Assembly: GCF_002021815.1 (NCBI RefSeq)
Contig: NZ_CP019952.1
Location: 3,317,001 to 3,381,000 of the forward strand
Source of the DNA: Pseudomonas parafulva
GTDB taxonomy: Bacteria > Pseudomonadota > Gammaproteobacteria > Pseudomonadales > Pseudomonadaceae
Direction: 5' to 3'
Length of the DNA stretch: 64,000 nucleotides
Shown here: one piece after another, positions 42,614-52,211 of the stretch
Position numbering within the stretch: position 1 is the stretch's first letter
How the letters are laid out: the number at the start of each line of letters is the position of its first letter
The notes under the pieces: model-generated
The model's input: the letters and a program-made list of their open reading frames with translations, nothing else
What the model was told of the DNA's origin: nothing
The model's database searches: none
Translations under genes and position numbers: made by a program

Positions 42614-44944
42614 TCAGTCGGTCGCCAGGGCCGCTGCAATGCGATTATCCGCCTTGGCCTTCTCGACCTTGATTGCCACGAACTTGGAGGTCGGGGTGGA
42701 GGTCCCTTCACCATAACTTTCCAGCGGCACCAGGGGGTTGGTTTCCGGGTAATAGGCGGCAGCCTGCCCCTGCGGCACGTCATAGGCCACCAGACGAAAA
42801 CCCGACACCCGTCGCTCGACGCCGTCGTCCCAGAGCGACACCAGGTCGACGTGTTCACCGGGCTCGAAGCCCATGCGCCGAATGTCGGCCTCGTTGACGA
42901 ACACCACTTCGCGTAGCCCGAACACACCGCGGTAACGGTCATCCAGGCCATAGAGGGTGGTGTTGTACTGGTCATGGGAGCGCAGGGTTTGCAGGATAAG
43001 GTCCGGTTTGTCGCCACGGGCCAGCACCTGGGCATTGACCAGTTCAGCGGGTAGCGCATTGGGGCTGAATTGCGCCTTGCCGGTGGCCGTGCGCCAGGTG
43101 CGGTCGGCAGCGTGGTTACCCAGGTGGAAGCCCCCGGGTTGCTGCAGGCGTTCGTTGAAATGTTCGAAGCCTGGAATCACGTCGGCAATCAGGCTGCGGA
43201 TATGGGCATAATCGGCCACGGCGTGCTCCCAATCGATGGGGTGCTTGCCCAGGGTGGCCTGGGCCATGCCGGCAATGATCCAGGGTTCGGAGCGCATGTG
43301 GGGCGAACGTGGCCGTAGCTGGCCGTGGGAGATGTGCACCATGCTGAAGGTGTCTTCGACTGTTACACCTTGCGGCCCGCTGGCCTGCAGGTCGATTTCG
43401 GTGCGGCCCAGGCAGGGCAGGATCAAGGCATCGCCACCGGTCACCAGGTGCGAGCGGTTGAGTTTGGTGGAAATCTGCACGGTCAGTGCGCAATTGCGCA
43501 GGGCGGCATGGGTGCGTGCGGTGTCTGGGGTGGCCTGGGCAAAATTGCCCCCAAGGCCGATGAACACCTTCGCCCGACCTTCTTCCATGGCCTTGATCGC
43601 CAGTACGGCGTTGTGCCCGTGGGTGCGCGGCACCTGGAACTCGAAGCGAGCTTGCAAGGCATCGAGCAAGGCGGTCTTGGGCTTCTCGTCGATGCCCATG
43701 GTCCGGTCACCCTGCACGTTGCTGTGCCCGCGCACCGGCGAGAGCCCCGCGCCGGGTTTGCCGACATTGCCACGCAGCAATTGCAGGTTGACGATTTCCT
43801 GGACGATGGCCACCGAATGGCGATGCTGGGTAACGCCCATGGCCCAGCACATGATCACGCGCTCGGCCTTGCGGTACATGCGCGCGGCCTGTTCGATCTC
43901 GGCCTGGGTCAGCCCGGACTGCGCCACGAGGGCCGGCCAGGGTGTGGCATCCAAGGTCTGCAGGTAGGCCTCGATGCCGCTGGTGTGCTCGGCAATGAAC
44001 GCATGATCGAACACCGCAGGTTCGCCCTTGGCCTTGGCTTCGCGTTCCCACTGCAGCAGGTACTTGGCGATGCCGCGCATGACCGCCATGTCCCCGCCCA
44101 GTGCCGGGCGGAAGTAGGCGGTATTGGTGGGCTCGGAGCCGTTGCTGAGCATCTCCAGGGGGTGCTGCGGGTGCTGGAAGCGCTCAAGGCCCCGCTCCTT
44201 GAGGGGGTTGAAACATACCACCTGGGCACCGCGCTTCACGGCTTCGCGCAGCGGTTCGAGCATGCGCGGGTGGTTGGTGCCAGGGTTCTGGCCAATGACG
44301 AAGATGGCGTCGGCCAGCTCCAGGTCGTGAAAGACCACGGTGCCTTTGCCTACGCCCAGGGTCTGCGCCATCCCGACGCCGCTGGCCTCGTGGCACATGT
44401 TCGAGCAGTCCGGGAAGTTGTTGGTGCCGTAGGCGCGCACGAACAACTGATAAAGGAAGGCCGCTTCGTTGCTGGCCCGGCCCGAGGTATAGAACTCGGC
44501 CTGATCGGGAGATTCCAGGGCGTGCAGGTGCTTGGCGATCAGCGCGAAGGCCTCTGCCCAGCTCGTCTCGACATAGTGGTCGGTGGCCGCGTCATAGCGC
44601 ATGGGATGAGTCAGGCGGCCCTGGAACTCGAGCCAGTAATCGGTCTGATCGGCCAGGGCACTGACGCTGTAGCGGGCAAAGAAGGCCGGATCGACCGAGC
44701 GCCCGGTGGCCTCCCAATTGACGGCCTTGGCGCCGTTCTCGCAAAACTTGACCGTGTCGTTTTCCGGCGACTCGCCCCAGGCGCAACCGGGGCAGTCGAA
44801 GCCGCCATTCTGGTTGGTCTTGAGCATGGCGCGCAAATTCTTGAAGGCGTTGTCACTGCCCAGCCAGCTTTTTGTCACGCTCTTGAGCGCGCCCCAGCCG
44901 GCAGCGGCGCCTTTGTAGTCGCGGATATGTGGGTCCTGGCTCAT
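42614..44944 (-). CDS. FdhF/YdeP-family molybdopterin oxidoreductase
   Basis: 776 residues. N-terminal iron-sulfur binding cysteines in DCPGCAWGE (about 49-57), a molybdopterin domain with YTSGRASNEAAFLYQLFVRA, and a C-terminal dinucleotide-binding domain (LILQTLRSHDQYNTTLYGLDDRYRG). The size and motifs fit YdeP-type proteins, implicated in acid resistance in E. coli, and not selenocysteine formate dehydrogenases. No signal peptide, so cytoplasmic. It diverges from moaA, which makes its cofactor. Confidence 0.9.
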   Translation of the reverse strand: MSQDPHIRDYKGAAAGWGALKSVTKSWLGSDNAFKNLRAMLKTNQNGGFDCPGCAWGESPENDTVKFCENGAKAVNWEATGRSVDPAFFARYSVSALADQTDYWLEFQGRLTHPMRYDAATDHYVETSWAEAFALIAKHLHALESPDQAEFYTSGRASNEAAFLYQLFVRAYGTNNFPDCSNMCHEASGVGMAQTLGVGKGTVVFHDLELADAIFVIGQNPGTNHPRMLEPLREAVKRGAQVVCFNPLKERGLERFQHPQHPLEMLSNGSEPTNTAYFRPALGGDMAVMRGIAKYLLQWEREAKAKGEPAVFDHAFIAEHTSGIEAYLQTLDATPWPALVAQSGLTQAEIEQAARMYRKAERVIMCWAMGVTQHRHSVAIVQEIVNLQLLRGNVGKPGAGLSPVRGHSNVQGDRTMGIDEKPKTALLDALQARFEFQVPRTHGHNAVLAIKAMEEGRAKVFIGLGGNFAQATPDTARTHAALRNCALTVQISTKLNRSHLVTGGDALILPCLGRTEIDLQASGPQGVTVEDTFSMVHISHGQLRPRSPHMRSEPWIIAGMAQATLGKHPIDWEHAVADYAHIRSLIADVIPGFEHFNERLQQPGGFHLGNHAADRTWRTATGKAQFSPNALPAELVNAQVLARGDKPDLILQTLRSHDQYNTTLYGLDDRYRGVFGLREVVFVNEADIRRMGFEPGEHVDLVSLWDDGVERRVSGFRLVAYDVPQGQAAAYYPETNPLVPLESYGEGTSTPTSKFVAIKVEKAKADNRIAAALATD

Positions 44945-45171
44945 GGGTGAAATCCTCGCCCTGCTATGGCTTTTGTCCAGCCTATGAAGCCTTGTGTAGA
45001 GCCGTCCAATCGAAAGATCCTACGAGGTGATAAGCGCCTTCGATGACCCCCGTAAACGCGGGAGCTGAGCAGTGATAGAGAGCGTTTATCGGTCAGTCGG
45101 CCAAAGCCATTTGACGGCTCGGCCCGCCAGGCGCTAGCTTGGAGGCCATTCCCCCTGATTCGAGCGCATAC

Positions 45172-46176
45172 GTGGAACAGAGCAGCCGGGCACTGATCGA
45201 CGGCTTCAACCGGAAAATCGACTACCTGCGGATGTCGGTCACAGACCGCTGCGACTTCCGTTGCGTGTACTGCATGGCCGAGGACATGCAGTTTCTGCCC
45301 CGCCAGCAGATCCTGAGCCTTGAAGAGCTGTTCCAGGTGGCCGAGCGTTTCGTGGCGCTGGGCACCCGCAAGATTCGCCTGACCGGGGGCGAGCCGCTGG
45401 TACGCCAAGGCATCGTCGACCTGTGCGGGCGCATCGCTGCCCTGCCAGGGCTGCGCGAGTTGTGCCTGACCAGCAACGGCTCGCAGTTGGGGCGCCTGGC
45501 ACAACCGCTCTTCGATGCGGGGGTGACGCGGCTGAACATCAGCCTCGACAGCCTGGATGCCGACCGTTTCAAGCAACTGACCCGTACCGGCGACCTGCAC
45601 CAGGTAATCGCCGGCATCGACGCGGCACGTAAAGCCGGCTTTTGCCGTACCAAGCTCAACTGCGTGGTACTGAAGGGCCGCAATGACCATGAGCTGGTCG
45701 ACCTGGTGCGCTTTGCGATCGATCGCGAACTGGACATCACCTTCATCGAGGAAATGCCGCTGGGGGAGATCAGCGAGCACGCCCGTGGAGAGTCGTTTTT
45801 CTCCAGCGACGAGGTCCGCGCGAGGCTGGCCGAGCAGTTCAGCCTGATCGAGTCGACCGAGTCTTCCCAGGGCCCTGCGCGGTACTGGCGCCTGGCCGAT
45901 GCCCCGCAAACCCGGGTGGGGTTCATTTCGCCCCACAGCCACAACTTCTGCGCCACCTGCAACCGCGTACGCCTCACCGTAGAGGGTCGCTTGTTGCTGT
46001 GCCTGGGCAATGAGCACTCGGTCGACCTCAAGCATGTGCTGCGGGCCCATCCCGGCAACGCTGAACGGCTGGAAAAAGCCATTCGCGACTCGTTGCACCT
46101 CAAGCCGTACCGCCATCACTTCGAGGTGGGCGGCGACGTTCAAATCCTGCGCTTCATGAACATGACCGGCGGCTGA
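45172..46176 (+). CDS. moaA: GTP 3',8-cyclase MoaA (molybdopterin biosynthesis)
   Basis: 334 residues. Radical SAM enzyme converting GTP towards cyclic pyranopterin monophosphate. The N-terminal cluster is Cys27-x3-Cys31-x2-Cys34 ([11 protein letters not shown]), the C-terminal substrate cluster Cys260-x2-Cys263-x13-Cys277 ([11 protein letters not shown]...LLLCLG), and the essential GG tail ends the protein (MNMTGG). The GTG start is preceded by an unusually distant GGAGG (about 30 bases), so the true start is not certain. Divergent from the YdeP-type molybdoenzyme. Confidence 0.93.
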   Translation: MEQSSRALIDGFNRKIDYLRMSVTDRCDFRCVYCMAEDMQFLPRQQILSLEELFQVAERFVALGTRKIRLTGGEPLVRQGIVDLCGRIAALPGLRELCLTSNGSQLGRLAQPLFDAGVTRLNISLDSLDADRFKQLTRTGDLHQVIAGIDAARKAGFCRTKLNCVVLKGRNDHELVDLVRFAIDRELDITFIEEMPLGEISEHARGESFFSSDEVRARLAEQFSLIESTESSQGPARYWRLADAPQTRVGFISPHSHNFCATCNRVRLTVEGRLLLCLGNEHSVDLKHVLRAHPGNAERLEKAIRDSLHLKPYRHHFEVGGDVQILRFMNMTGG

Positions 46177-46196
46177 TCAGCCGTCTCTGGATTGCC

Positions 46197-47096
46197 ATGA
46201 TCGTTCATCCCACCCAGGGTGTGCTGCGAGTACTGTTCACCCTCAAAGGGTCGATCATCAAGCAGATCGCCCTGCGCTGCCTGATGGTCACCTTGCTCGC
46301 GGCAGTCATCGTCCTGGTGGAACGGCATTACCCGGCATTCTTCTATCCGGTCAGCGCTACACCGTTCACACTGCTCGGCTTGTCGCTGTCGATCTTCATG
46401 AGCTTTCGCAACAACGCGTGTTATGACCGTTGGTGGGAGGGGCGCAAGGCCTGGGGCAGGTTGATCGTCGAGATTCGGTCGTTCAATCGCGAAAGCGTGG
46501 TGATCGCCGATGCCGCGCTGCGCGCCGACATGCTGCGCAGCCTGTGCGGGTTCGCCCATGGGCTCAATGCCAGGCTGCGAGACGAGGACGACCTGGCCGC
46601 CGCGCGGCCCTGGCTGGGCAATGCCGAGGCGATCAGCCCCCACAACGTGTGTAACGGCATCCTCCTGCACCTGGGCGAGCAGTGTTCGCGGTTGACCGAG
46701 CAGCAGGGCCTGTCCGAGTGGCGCTACAACCTCTTGGCGCAGCGGTTGGCGGGGCTTGGGGAGGTTCAGGCCACCTGCGAGCGGATCAAGGGGACACCGT
46801 TGCCCTTCCCCTATACCTTGCTGCTGCATCGCACCATCTACATCTTCTGCCTGTTGCTGCCTTTCGCCCTGGCCGAACCGCTAGGCTGGCTGGCGCCGCT
46901 GTTCACGACCATCGTTGGGTATACCTTCTTTGGGCTCGATGCCATCGGCAACGAGTTGGAAGACCCGTTCGGGCGCGACGAGAACGACCTGCCTACCGAT
47001 GCCATGGTGCGAACGGTAGAGCGTGATGTATTGGCCGCCCTGGGGCAGACGCCGCTACCGCCAGCGCTGTTGCCGGTGGGGTATGTGTTGAGTTGA
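46197..47096 (+). CDS. Bestrophin-like membrane protein (YneE family)
   Basis: 299 residues with four hydrophobic helices. SLSIFMSFRNNACYDRWWEGRKAWG (about 64-88) and LDAIGNELEDPFGRDENDLP (about 257-276) are the bestrophin/YneE signatures. The family forms anion or cation channels; E. coli YneE-type channels conduct cations. It begins 20 bases after moaA, suggesting co-transcription. Confidence 0.9.
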   Translation: MIVHPTQGVLRVLFTLKGSIIKQIALRCLMVTLLAAVIVLVERHYPAFFYPVSATPFTLLGLSLSIFMSFRNNACYDRWWEGRKAWGRLIVEIRSFNRESVVIADAALRADMLRSLCGFAHGLNARLRDEDDLAAARPWLGNAEAISPHNVCNGILLHLGEQCSRLTEQQGLSEWRYNLLAQRLAGLGEVQATCERIKGTPLPFPYTLLLHRTIYIFCLLLPFALAEPLGWLAPLFTTIVGYTFFGLDAIGNELEDPFGRDENDLPTDAMVRTVERDVLAALGQTPLPPALLPVGYVLS

Positions 47097-47100
47097 AGGC

Positions 47101-47168
47101 GCTGCGAAGCTCAAAGGAAGCGGTCACCCACAATCGCTGAGACAGGTGCACGTGTTGAGCTTCGCTGC
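47101..47168. terminator. Long inverted repeat between convergent genes
   Basis: GCTGCGAAGCTCAA (47101) and TTGAGCTTCGCTGC (47155) pair at 13 of 14 positions across a 40-base loop. Likely transcription end for both the yneE-type and azoreductase genes. Confidence 0.4.
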
Positions 47169-47170
47169 AG

Positions 47171-47770
47171 TTAGGCTACCGACGCCAGGCTTGCCTTGGC
47201 CTGGTTCAGGCCCTTTTCATGGAAATCTCCGCTCATGTTCAGGCCTTCGGCATGAATGAACGTCACGTCGTGAATGCCAATGAAGCCCAGCACCTGCCGC
47301 AGGTAGGGTTCCTGATGGTCGCTGCCAGCCCCTGCATGGATGCCGCCGCGTGCGGTCAGTACAATGGCACGCTTGCCGTTCAACAGGCCCTGGGGGCCGG
47401 TGGGCGTGTATTTGAAGGTGATGCCGGCGCGCAGTACATGGTCCAGCCAGGCCTTGAGGGTACTTGGGATGGTGAAGTTGTACATGGGCGCTGCCAACAC
47501 CAGCACATCGGCTGCCAGCAACTCGTCGGTCAGCACGTTGGAGCGGGCCAGGGCTTGGTGCTGGGCAGCACTGCGCTGGTCTTCAGGGTTCATCCAGCCG
47601 CCGAGCAGGTCGGCGTCCAGGTGCGGCACCGGGTTGGCCGCCACGTCACGCACCGTAATCTGGTCGGACGGGTGGGCGGCGCGCCACTGCGCAGTGAAGT
47701 CCTGGGTCAGTTGGCGGGAAATCGAATCCTGCTGGCGTGCACTGCTTTCGACGATCAGAACATGGGACAT
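47171..47770 (-). CDS. azoR: FMN-dependent NADH azoreductase
   Basis: 199 residues, flavodoxin-like fold. SSARQQDSISRQLTQDF near the N-terminus binds the FMN phosphate; APMYNFTIPSTLKAWLDHVLRAG and TARGGIH complete the pocket. It reduces azo dyes and quinones with NADH; the physiological role is probably quinone detoxification. Convergent with the bestrophin-like gene. Confidence 0.92.
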   Translation of the reverse strand: MSHVLIVESSARQQDSISRQLTQDFTAQWRAAHPSDQITVRDVAANPVPHLDADLLGGWMNPEDQRSAAQHQALARSNVLTDELLAADVLVLAAPMYNFTIPSTLKAWLDHVLRAGITFKYTPTGPQGLLNGKRAIVLTARGGIHAGAGSDHQEPYLRQVLGFIGIHDVTFIHAEGLNMSGDFHEKGLNQAKASLASVA

Positions 47771-47873
47771 GACGGCCTCCATCGGGCTGGGGTAGATGCG
47801 ATGGAGGAAGGTTAACGCTTGACCTATCGATGAAAAAGCGTAAATAGTCGGTACGATTTATCGATTAATTAGT

Positions 47874-48188
47874 TTATTCAACTGCGCATTTTACGCTGAT
47901 GCGCAACTTGATGATCTGCCGGTTGAACTTGGCGGTAACATCGGCGCGCTTGCCGGCCGGTACATTTACCCGGCGCACCCGCGGGGCTTCAGGGCCGTTG
48001 CGAAAGGTCACCTTGCAGGCGGCGGGCACCTGGCCGTAGTTCTCAAGGGTAATCGCCCCTAGGTCATAGGCCGTGTCATAGGCCGTGGCGTCCACCTTCA
48101 CCCCGTCCATGTGTTTCTCCATGTCGATGGGATAGGCAAAAGCGGTCACCGGCAGGCATAGCAGCAATGCCGCACAATATTTCTTCAT
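47874..48188 (-). CDS. Small exported protein of unknown function
   Basis: 104 residues. Signal peptide MKKYCAALLLCLPVTAFA, then a small beta-rich domain (GAITLENYGQVPAACKVTFRNGPEAPRVRRV) with two Cys residues that could form a disulfide (CKVTF and ISVKCAVE). Looks periplasmic. Divergent from the LysR gene 50 bases away, so it may be controlled by it. Confidence 0.75.
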   Translation of the reverse strand: MKKYCAALLLCLPVTAFAYPIDMEKHMDGVKVDATAYDTAYDLGAITLENYGQVPAACKVTFRNGPEAPRVRRVNVPAGKRADVTAKFNRQIIKLRISVKCAVE

Positions 48189-48237
48189 GGGGCGTTCTCC
48201 TTGTGTAGAGCGCAGCTTAGGCCAACAGGAGCAGGAC

Positions 48238-49167
48238 ATGAAAGCGCCACGCGTGACGCTGGATCAATGGCGGACCTTGCAAGCTGTAGTCGATCATGGC
48301 GGGTTTGCCCAAGCTGCCGAGGTGCTGCACCGCTCGCAATCGTCGGTCAGTTACACCGTGGCGCGCATGCAGGAACAGCTGGGTGTACCGTTGCTACGCA
48401 TCGACGGCCGCAAGGCGGTGCTGACCGAGGCAGGCAGTGTGCTGCTGCGCCGCTCGCGGCACCTGGTCAAGCAGGCCAGTCAACTCGAGGACCTGGCGCA
48501 CCACATGGAACAGGGTTGGGAAGCCGAGGTGCGCCTTGTGGTCGATGCCGCCTACCCCAGCGCGCGCCTGGTGCGTGCCCTGGCCGCCTTCATGCCGCAA
48601 AGCCGCGGCTGCCGCGTGCGCCTGCGCGAGGAAGTGCTGTCCGGGGTCGAGGAAGTGATGCTCGACGGCATCGCCGACCTTGCCATCAGCAGCTACAACA
48701 TTGGCGGCTACCTGGGCGCGGAGTTGAGCGCCGTGGAATTCGTGGCCGTGGCCCACCCTGACCACAGCCTGCACCGGCTGGGACGCGAACTGACTTTCCA
48801 GGACCTTGAAAGCCAGTTGCAGGTGGTGATTCGAGATTCGGGCCGCTCACAGCCACGCGATGTGGGCTGGCTTGGCGCCGAACAGCGTTGGACGGTCGGC
48901 AGCCTGGGCACGGCTGCCACCTTCGTCAGCAGCGGGCTGGGCTTTGCGTGGTTGCCGCGGCATATGATCGAGCGCGAGCTGCGTGACGGTGTGCTCAAAC
49001 CCCTGCCGCTGGACCAGGGCGGTAGCCGCCATCCCCTGTTCTATCTTTACGCGAGCAAGGAGAAGTCCTTGGGCCCGGCCACGCAGATCCTCATCGACCT
49101 GCTGCGCAACTTCGACACGGCACCGTTGGATGTGCCCTTCGCAGCCCCGGCCCAGGCGGGAGTGTAA
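48238..49167 (+). CDS. LysR-family transcriptional regulator
   Basis: 309 residues. HTH domain VTLDQWRTLQAVVDHGGFAQAAEVLHRSQSSVSYTVARMQEQLG (about 6-49) and a substrate domain with LVVDAAYPSARLV and SSGLGFAWLPRHMIE. AGGAGCAGGAC precedes the ATG. Divergent from the small exported protein; the azoreductase just beyond that gene may also be a target. Confidence 0.9.
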   Translation: MKAPRVTLDQWRTLQAVVDHGGFAQAAEVLHRSQSSVSYTVARMQEQLGVPLLRIDGRKAVLTEAGSVLLRRSRHLVKQASQLEDLAHHMEQGWEAEVRLVVDAAYPSARLVRALAAFMPQSRGCRVRLREEVLSGVEEVMLDGIADLAISSYNIGGYLGAELSAVEFVAVAHPDHSLHRLGRELTFQDLESQLQVVIRDSGRSQPRDVGWLGAEQRWTVGSLGTAATFVSSGLGFAWLPRHMIERELRDGVLKPLPLDQGGSRHPLFYLYASKEKSLGPATQILIDLLRNFDTAPLDVPFAAPAQAGV

Positions 49168-49400
49168 TGGGCAGGACCGACTGCGAACGCGGGTCCCGGC
49201 TGGCTGTCTGAGCTGGGTACAAAACCTCGCGATCAGGCCCTGACACAATTTCAAACGCTGCGCCTGTGCCCGGCCTGCCACCTAGGCTGGCAGCCGTGGG
49301 AGATTCACGGCACGCTATTGCTCCTTGTACATTGCGATGTATCCACCGTACCGGCGGCCCTCGAATGCAGCCGCCTCCACTTTGAAGGACCTTTGCGCCC

Positions 49401-49958
49401 ATGCTGAAAAAACTGCTGCTTACCGCCTGTTCCGTCGCGTTCGCCACCAGCGTCATGGCTTCCGACAAGACGCCGCACGTTGTGCTGGACACCAGCTTCG
49501 GCCAGGTGGAAATCGAGCTCAATGCCGAGAAGGCCCCACTCAGCACCAAGAACTTCCTGCAGTACGTGGACAGCGGCTTCTACAACAACACCATCTTCCA
49601 CCGGGTAATCCCGGGCTTCATGGTGCAAGGCGGCGGCTTCACCGAGCAAATGGTGCAGAAGGACACCAAGGACCCGATCCGCAACGAGGCCAGCAATGGC
49701 CTGCAAAACACCCGCGGCACCTTGGCCATGGCCCGCACCTCGAACCCGAATTCGGCCACCAGCCAGTTCTTCATCAACGTGGCCGACAACGATTTCCTCA
49801 ACCCGGGCCGTGACGCGGGTTATGCCGTGTTCGGCAAGGTGACCAAGGGCATGGAAGTTGTCGACCAGATCGTCAATTCGCCCACCACCGTCAAGAAAGG
49901 CATGCGTGACGTGCCCGCTGACCCAGTGTTCATCAAGTCGGCTAAACGCATCGATTGA
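49401..49958 (+). CDS. ppiA: Peptidyl-prolyl cis-trans isomerase A (periplasmic cyclophilin)
   Basis: 185 residues with a signal peptide ([20 protein letters not shown]). Cyclophilin active-site blocks are [21 protein letters not shown] and [20 protein letters not shown]. It speeds proline isomerisation of exported proteins in the periplasm. Strong fit with PpiA and its length. Confidence 0.93.
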   Translation: MLKKLLLTACSVAFATSVMASDKTPHVVLDTSFGQVEIELNAEKAPLSTKNFLQYVDSGFYNNTIFHRVIPGFMVQGGGFTEQMVQKDTKDPIRNEASNGLQNTRGTLAMARTSNPNSATSQFFINVADNDFLNPGRDAGYAVFGKVTKGMEVVDQIVNSPTTVKKGMRDVPADPVFIKSAKRID

Positions 49959-50019
49959 TCGCGGGTCTCACAGGGACGTGACCCGATTACCGGTCGGTTG
50001 AACAGGAGTTTCAACGCTG

Positions 50020-51852
50020 ATGCTGTACCGTCGTTTCGAGCAACTGATCGACATCTTCCGTGACGCCCCCAGCGAAGCGCCGCCCAGCGGCGTGTGGGCA
50101 TTCTATTTCTATTATCTGCGCCAGGTCTGGCCAAGCTTTCTGGCTTTGCTGGTGGTTGGCCTGATCGCTTCGTTGATCGAAGTGGCCATGTTCAGCTTCC
50201 TGAGCCGCATCATCGACCTGGCCCAGGGCACGCCCAGCGCCAGTATTTTCAGCGAGCACAGCGGCGAGTTGATCTGGATGCTGGTGGTGGTGCTGTTGCT
50301 GCGTCCGTTGTTCTTCGGGCTGCATGACCTGCTGGTGCATCAGGCCATCAACCCAGGCATGACCAGCATGATCCGCTGGCAGAACCACAGCTATGTGCTC
50401 AAGCAAAGCCTGAACTTCTTCCAAAGCGACTTCGCCGGGCGCATTGCCCAGCGCATCATGCAGACCGGCAACTCGCTGCGCGACTCGGCGGTGCAGGCGG
50501 TGGATGCGTTATGGCATGTGCTGATCTACGCCATCACGTCGCTGGTGTTGTTTGCCGAGGCTGATTGGCGGTTGATGTTGCCCCTGGTGGTCTGGATCGT
50601 GTGTTTCATTGCCGCCTTGGCGTATTTCGTGCCACGGGTCAAAGCGCGCTCGGTGGTGTCGTCCGATGCCCGCTCCAAGCTGATGGGCCGCATCGTCGAT
50701 GGCTATACCAACATTGCCACGCTCAAGCTGTTTGCCCACACCGATCACGAACAGCAGTATGCCCGCGAAGCTATCAGCGAGCAGACCGAGAAAACCCAGC
50801 TGGCTTCGCGGGTGATCACCAGCATGGACGTGGTCATCACCACGTTGAACGGCTTGCTGGTGGTCGGCACCACCGGGCTTGCCCTGTGGCTGTGGAGCCA
50901 GTCGCTGATCACGGTGGGGGCCATTGCCTTGGCGACTGGTTTGGTCATCCGCATCGTGAACATGTCGGGGTGGATCATGTGGGTGGTCAACGGCATTTTC
51001 GAGAACATTGGTATGGTGCAGGATGGGCTGCAGACCATAGCCCAGCCCGTCACCGTCACCGACCGCCCTGCTGCCCCGGCCTTGAAGGTTACCCAGGGCG
51101 CCGTGCGGTTCGAGAACGTGCGCTTTCACTATGGTGAAGCGAGGAATGTGATCGAGGGGCTGAACCTGGCGATTCGGCCCGGGGAAAAGATCGGCCTGAT
51201 CGGACCGTCTGGTGCCGGGAAGTCGACCTTGGTGAATTTGCTGTTGCGTCTGTACGACGTGCAAGGTGGGCAGATTCTGATCGATGACCAGGACATTGCG
51301 CAGGTGAGCCAGGCAAGCCTGCGTGCGCAGATCGGCATGATCACCCAGGACACCTCGTTGCTGCACCGCTCGATCCGCGAGAACCTGCTGTACGGCCGCC
51401 CGGATGCGACTGACGCCCAGTTGCAGGAAGCAGTGCGCCGCGCCCGGGCTGATGAGTTCATCCCGCACCTGTCGGACGCCCAGGGCCGTACCGGTCTGGA
51501 TGCGCATGTAGGTGAGCGTGGAGTGAAGCTGTCCGGCGGCCAGCGCCAGCGCATCGCGATTGCCCGGGTGCTGCTGAAGAATGCGCCGATTCTGATCATG
51601 GACGAGGCCACGTCCGCGCTGGATTCGGAGGTGGAGGCGGCGATCCAGGAGAGCCTGGAAACGCTGATGCAGGGCAAGACCGTGATCGCCATCGCCCACC
51701 GGCTGTCCACCATTGCCCGCATGGACCGGCTGGTGGTGCTGGACAAGGGCCGGGTCGTGGAGGTGGGTAGCCATACTGAGTTGCTGGAGCAGCGGGGGCT
51801 GTATGCGCGGCTTTGGCAGCATCAGACAGGTGGGTTTGTGGGGGTTGATTAG
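50020..51852 (+). CDS. ABC transporter, fused permease and ATPase (MsbA/exporter type)
   Basis: 610 residues. N-terminal membrane domain of about six helices, then the nucleotide-binding domain: Walker A GPSGAGKST (395-403), signature LSGGQRQR (about 504-511), Walker B ILIMDEATSALD (about 525-536) and the H-loop IAHRLSTIA. Half-size exporter acting as a homodimer. The substrate is unknown; lipid, peptide or drug export are all possible. Confidence 0.92.
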   Translation: MLYRRFEQLIDIFRDAPSEAPPSGVWAFYFYYLRQVWPSFLALLVVGLIASLIEVAMFSFLSRIIDLAQGTPSASIFSEHSGELIWMLVVVLLLRPLFFGLHDLLVHQAINPGMTSMIRWQNHSYVLKQSLNFFQSDFAGRIAQRIMQTGNSLRDSAVQAVDALWHVLIYAITSLVLFAEADWRLMLPLVVWIVCFIAALAYFVPRVKARSVVSSDARSKLMGRIVDGYTNIATLKLFAHTDHEQQYAREAISEQTEKTQLASRVITSMDVVITTLNGLLVVGTTGLALWLWSQSLITVGAIALATGLVIRIVNMSGWIMWVVNGIFENIGMVQDGLQTIAQPVTVTDRPAAPALKVTQGAVRFENVRFHYGEARNVIEGLNLAIRPGEKIGLIGPSGAGKSTLVNLLLRLYDVQGGQILIDDQDIAQVSQASLRAQIGMITQDTSLLHRSIRENLLYGRPDATDAQLQEAVRRARADEFIPHLSDAQGRTGLDAHVGERGVKLSGGQRQRIAIARVLLKNAPILIMDEATSALDSEVEAAIQESLETLMQGKTVIAIAHRLSTIARMDRLVVLDKGRVVEVGSHTELLEQRGLYARLWQHQTGGFVGVD

Positions 51853-51917
51853 GTGAGGTCCAGGCTTTGAGGGTTCAGGCTTTATGAAGGGGATCAAATC
51901 CAGGCGTCTGGTCAAAA

Positions 51918-52080
51918 GCCGGGGCCGCTGCGCGGCCCATCGCGGCACGAGGCCGCTCCTACAGGGGGATTGCGGCGCCTGCATTAGCCAGCAGGTCCCG
52001 GGTAGCCTGCGGCGCCTGCATTAGCCAGCAGGTCCCGGGTAGGAGCGGCCTTGTGCCGCGATGGGCCGCAAAGCGGCCCC
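51918..52080. repeat. Inverted REP pair (BIME) upstream of RAYT
   Basis: REP copies at 51918-51963 and, inverted, 52039-52080 share GGGGCCGC, GGCCCATCGCGGCAC and AGGCCGCTCCTAC. They lie just upstream of the REP-associated transposase gene, the standard placement for elements mobilised by RAYTs. Confidence 0.9.
51971..52042 (+). repeat. 37-bp tandem duplication inside the REP spacer
   Basis: Unit 1 (51971-52007) and unit 2 (52008-52042) share 35 identical bases starting TGCGGCGCCTGCATTAGCC. Each unit contains a small stem CCTGC/GCAGG. Confidence 0.93.
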
Positions 52081-52211
52081 AACGATACCAAGGCAATTCC
52101 GAAAGCCAGCCTCTCTGGAATGACTCTGCGTCACACCCCGTAAAACTGTCCCGCCACTCCCCGCACCTCGCCCAGCTACCCTTGCAGTCTTCATCCACCA
52201 AGGAGCTACCC

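Larger units (their letters stand above)
51853..52211. other. REP-rich intergenic region before the RAYT gene
   Basis: About 360 bases with no other gene: a first REP at 51918-51963, a 37-bp tandem duplication at 51971-52042, an inverted REP at 52039-52080, and the leader of the RAYT gene with a strong ribosome site (AAGGAG). Confidence 0.7.

Noticed and set aside
43325..44950. 541-codon plus-strand open frame opposite the molybdoenzyme
   Set aside because: Shadow of the 776-residue gene with Fe-S and molybdopterin motifs.
51971..52042. 37-bp repeats as a minimal CRISPR array
   Set aside because: Two contiguous copies without a spacer; they lie inside a REP pair and no cas genes are near.
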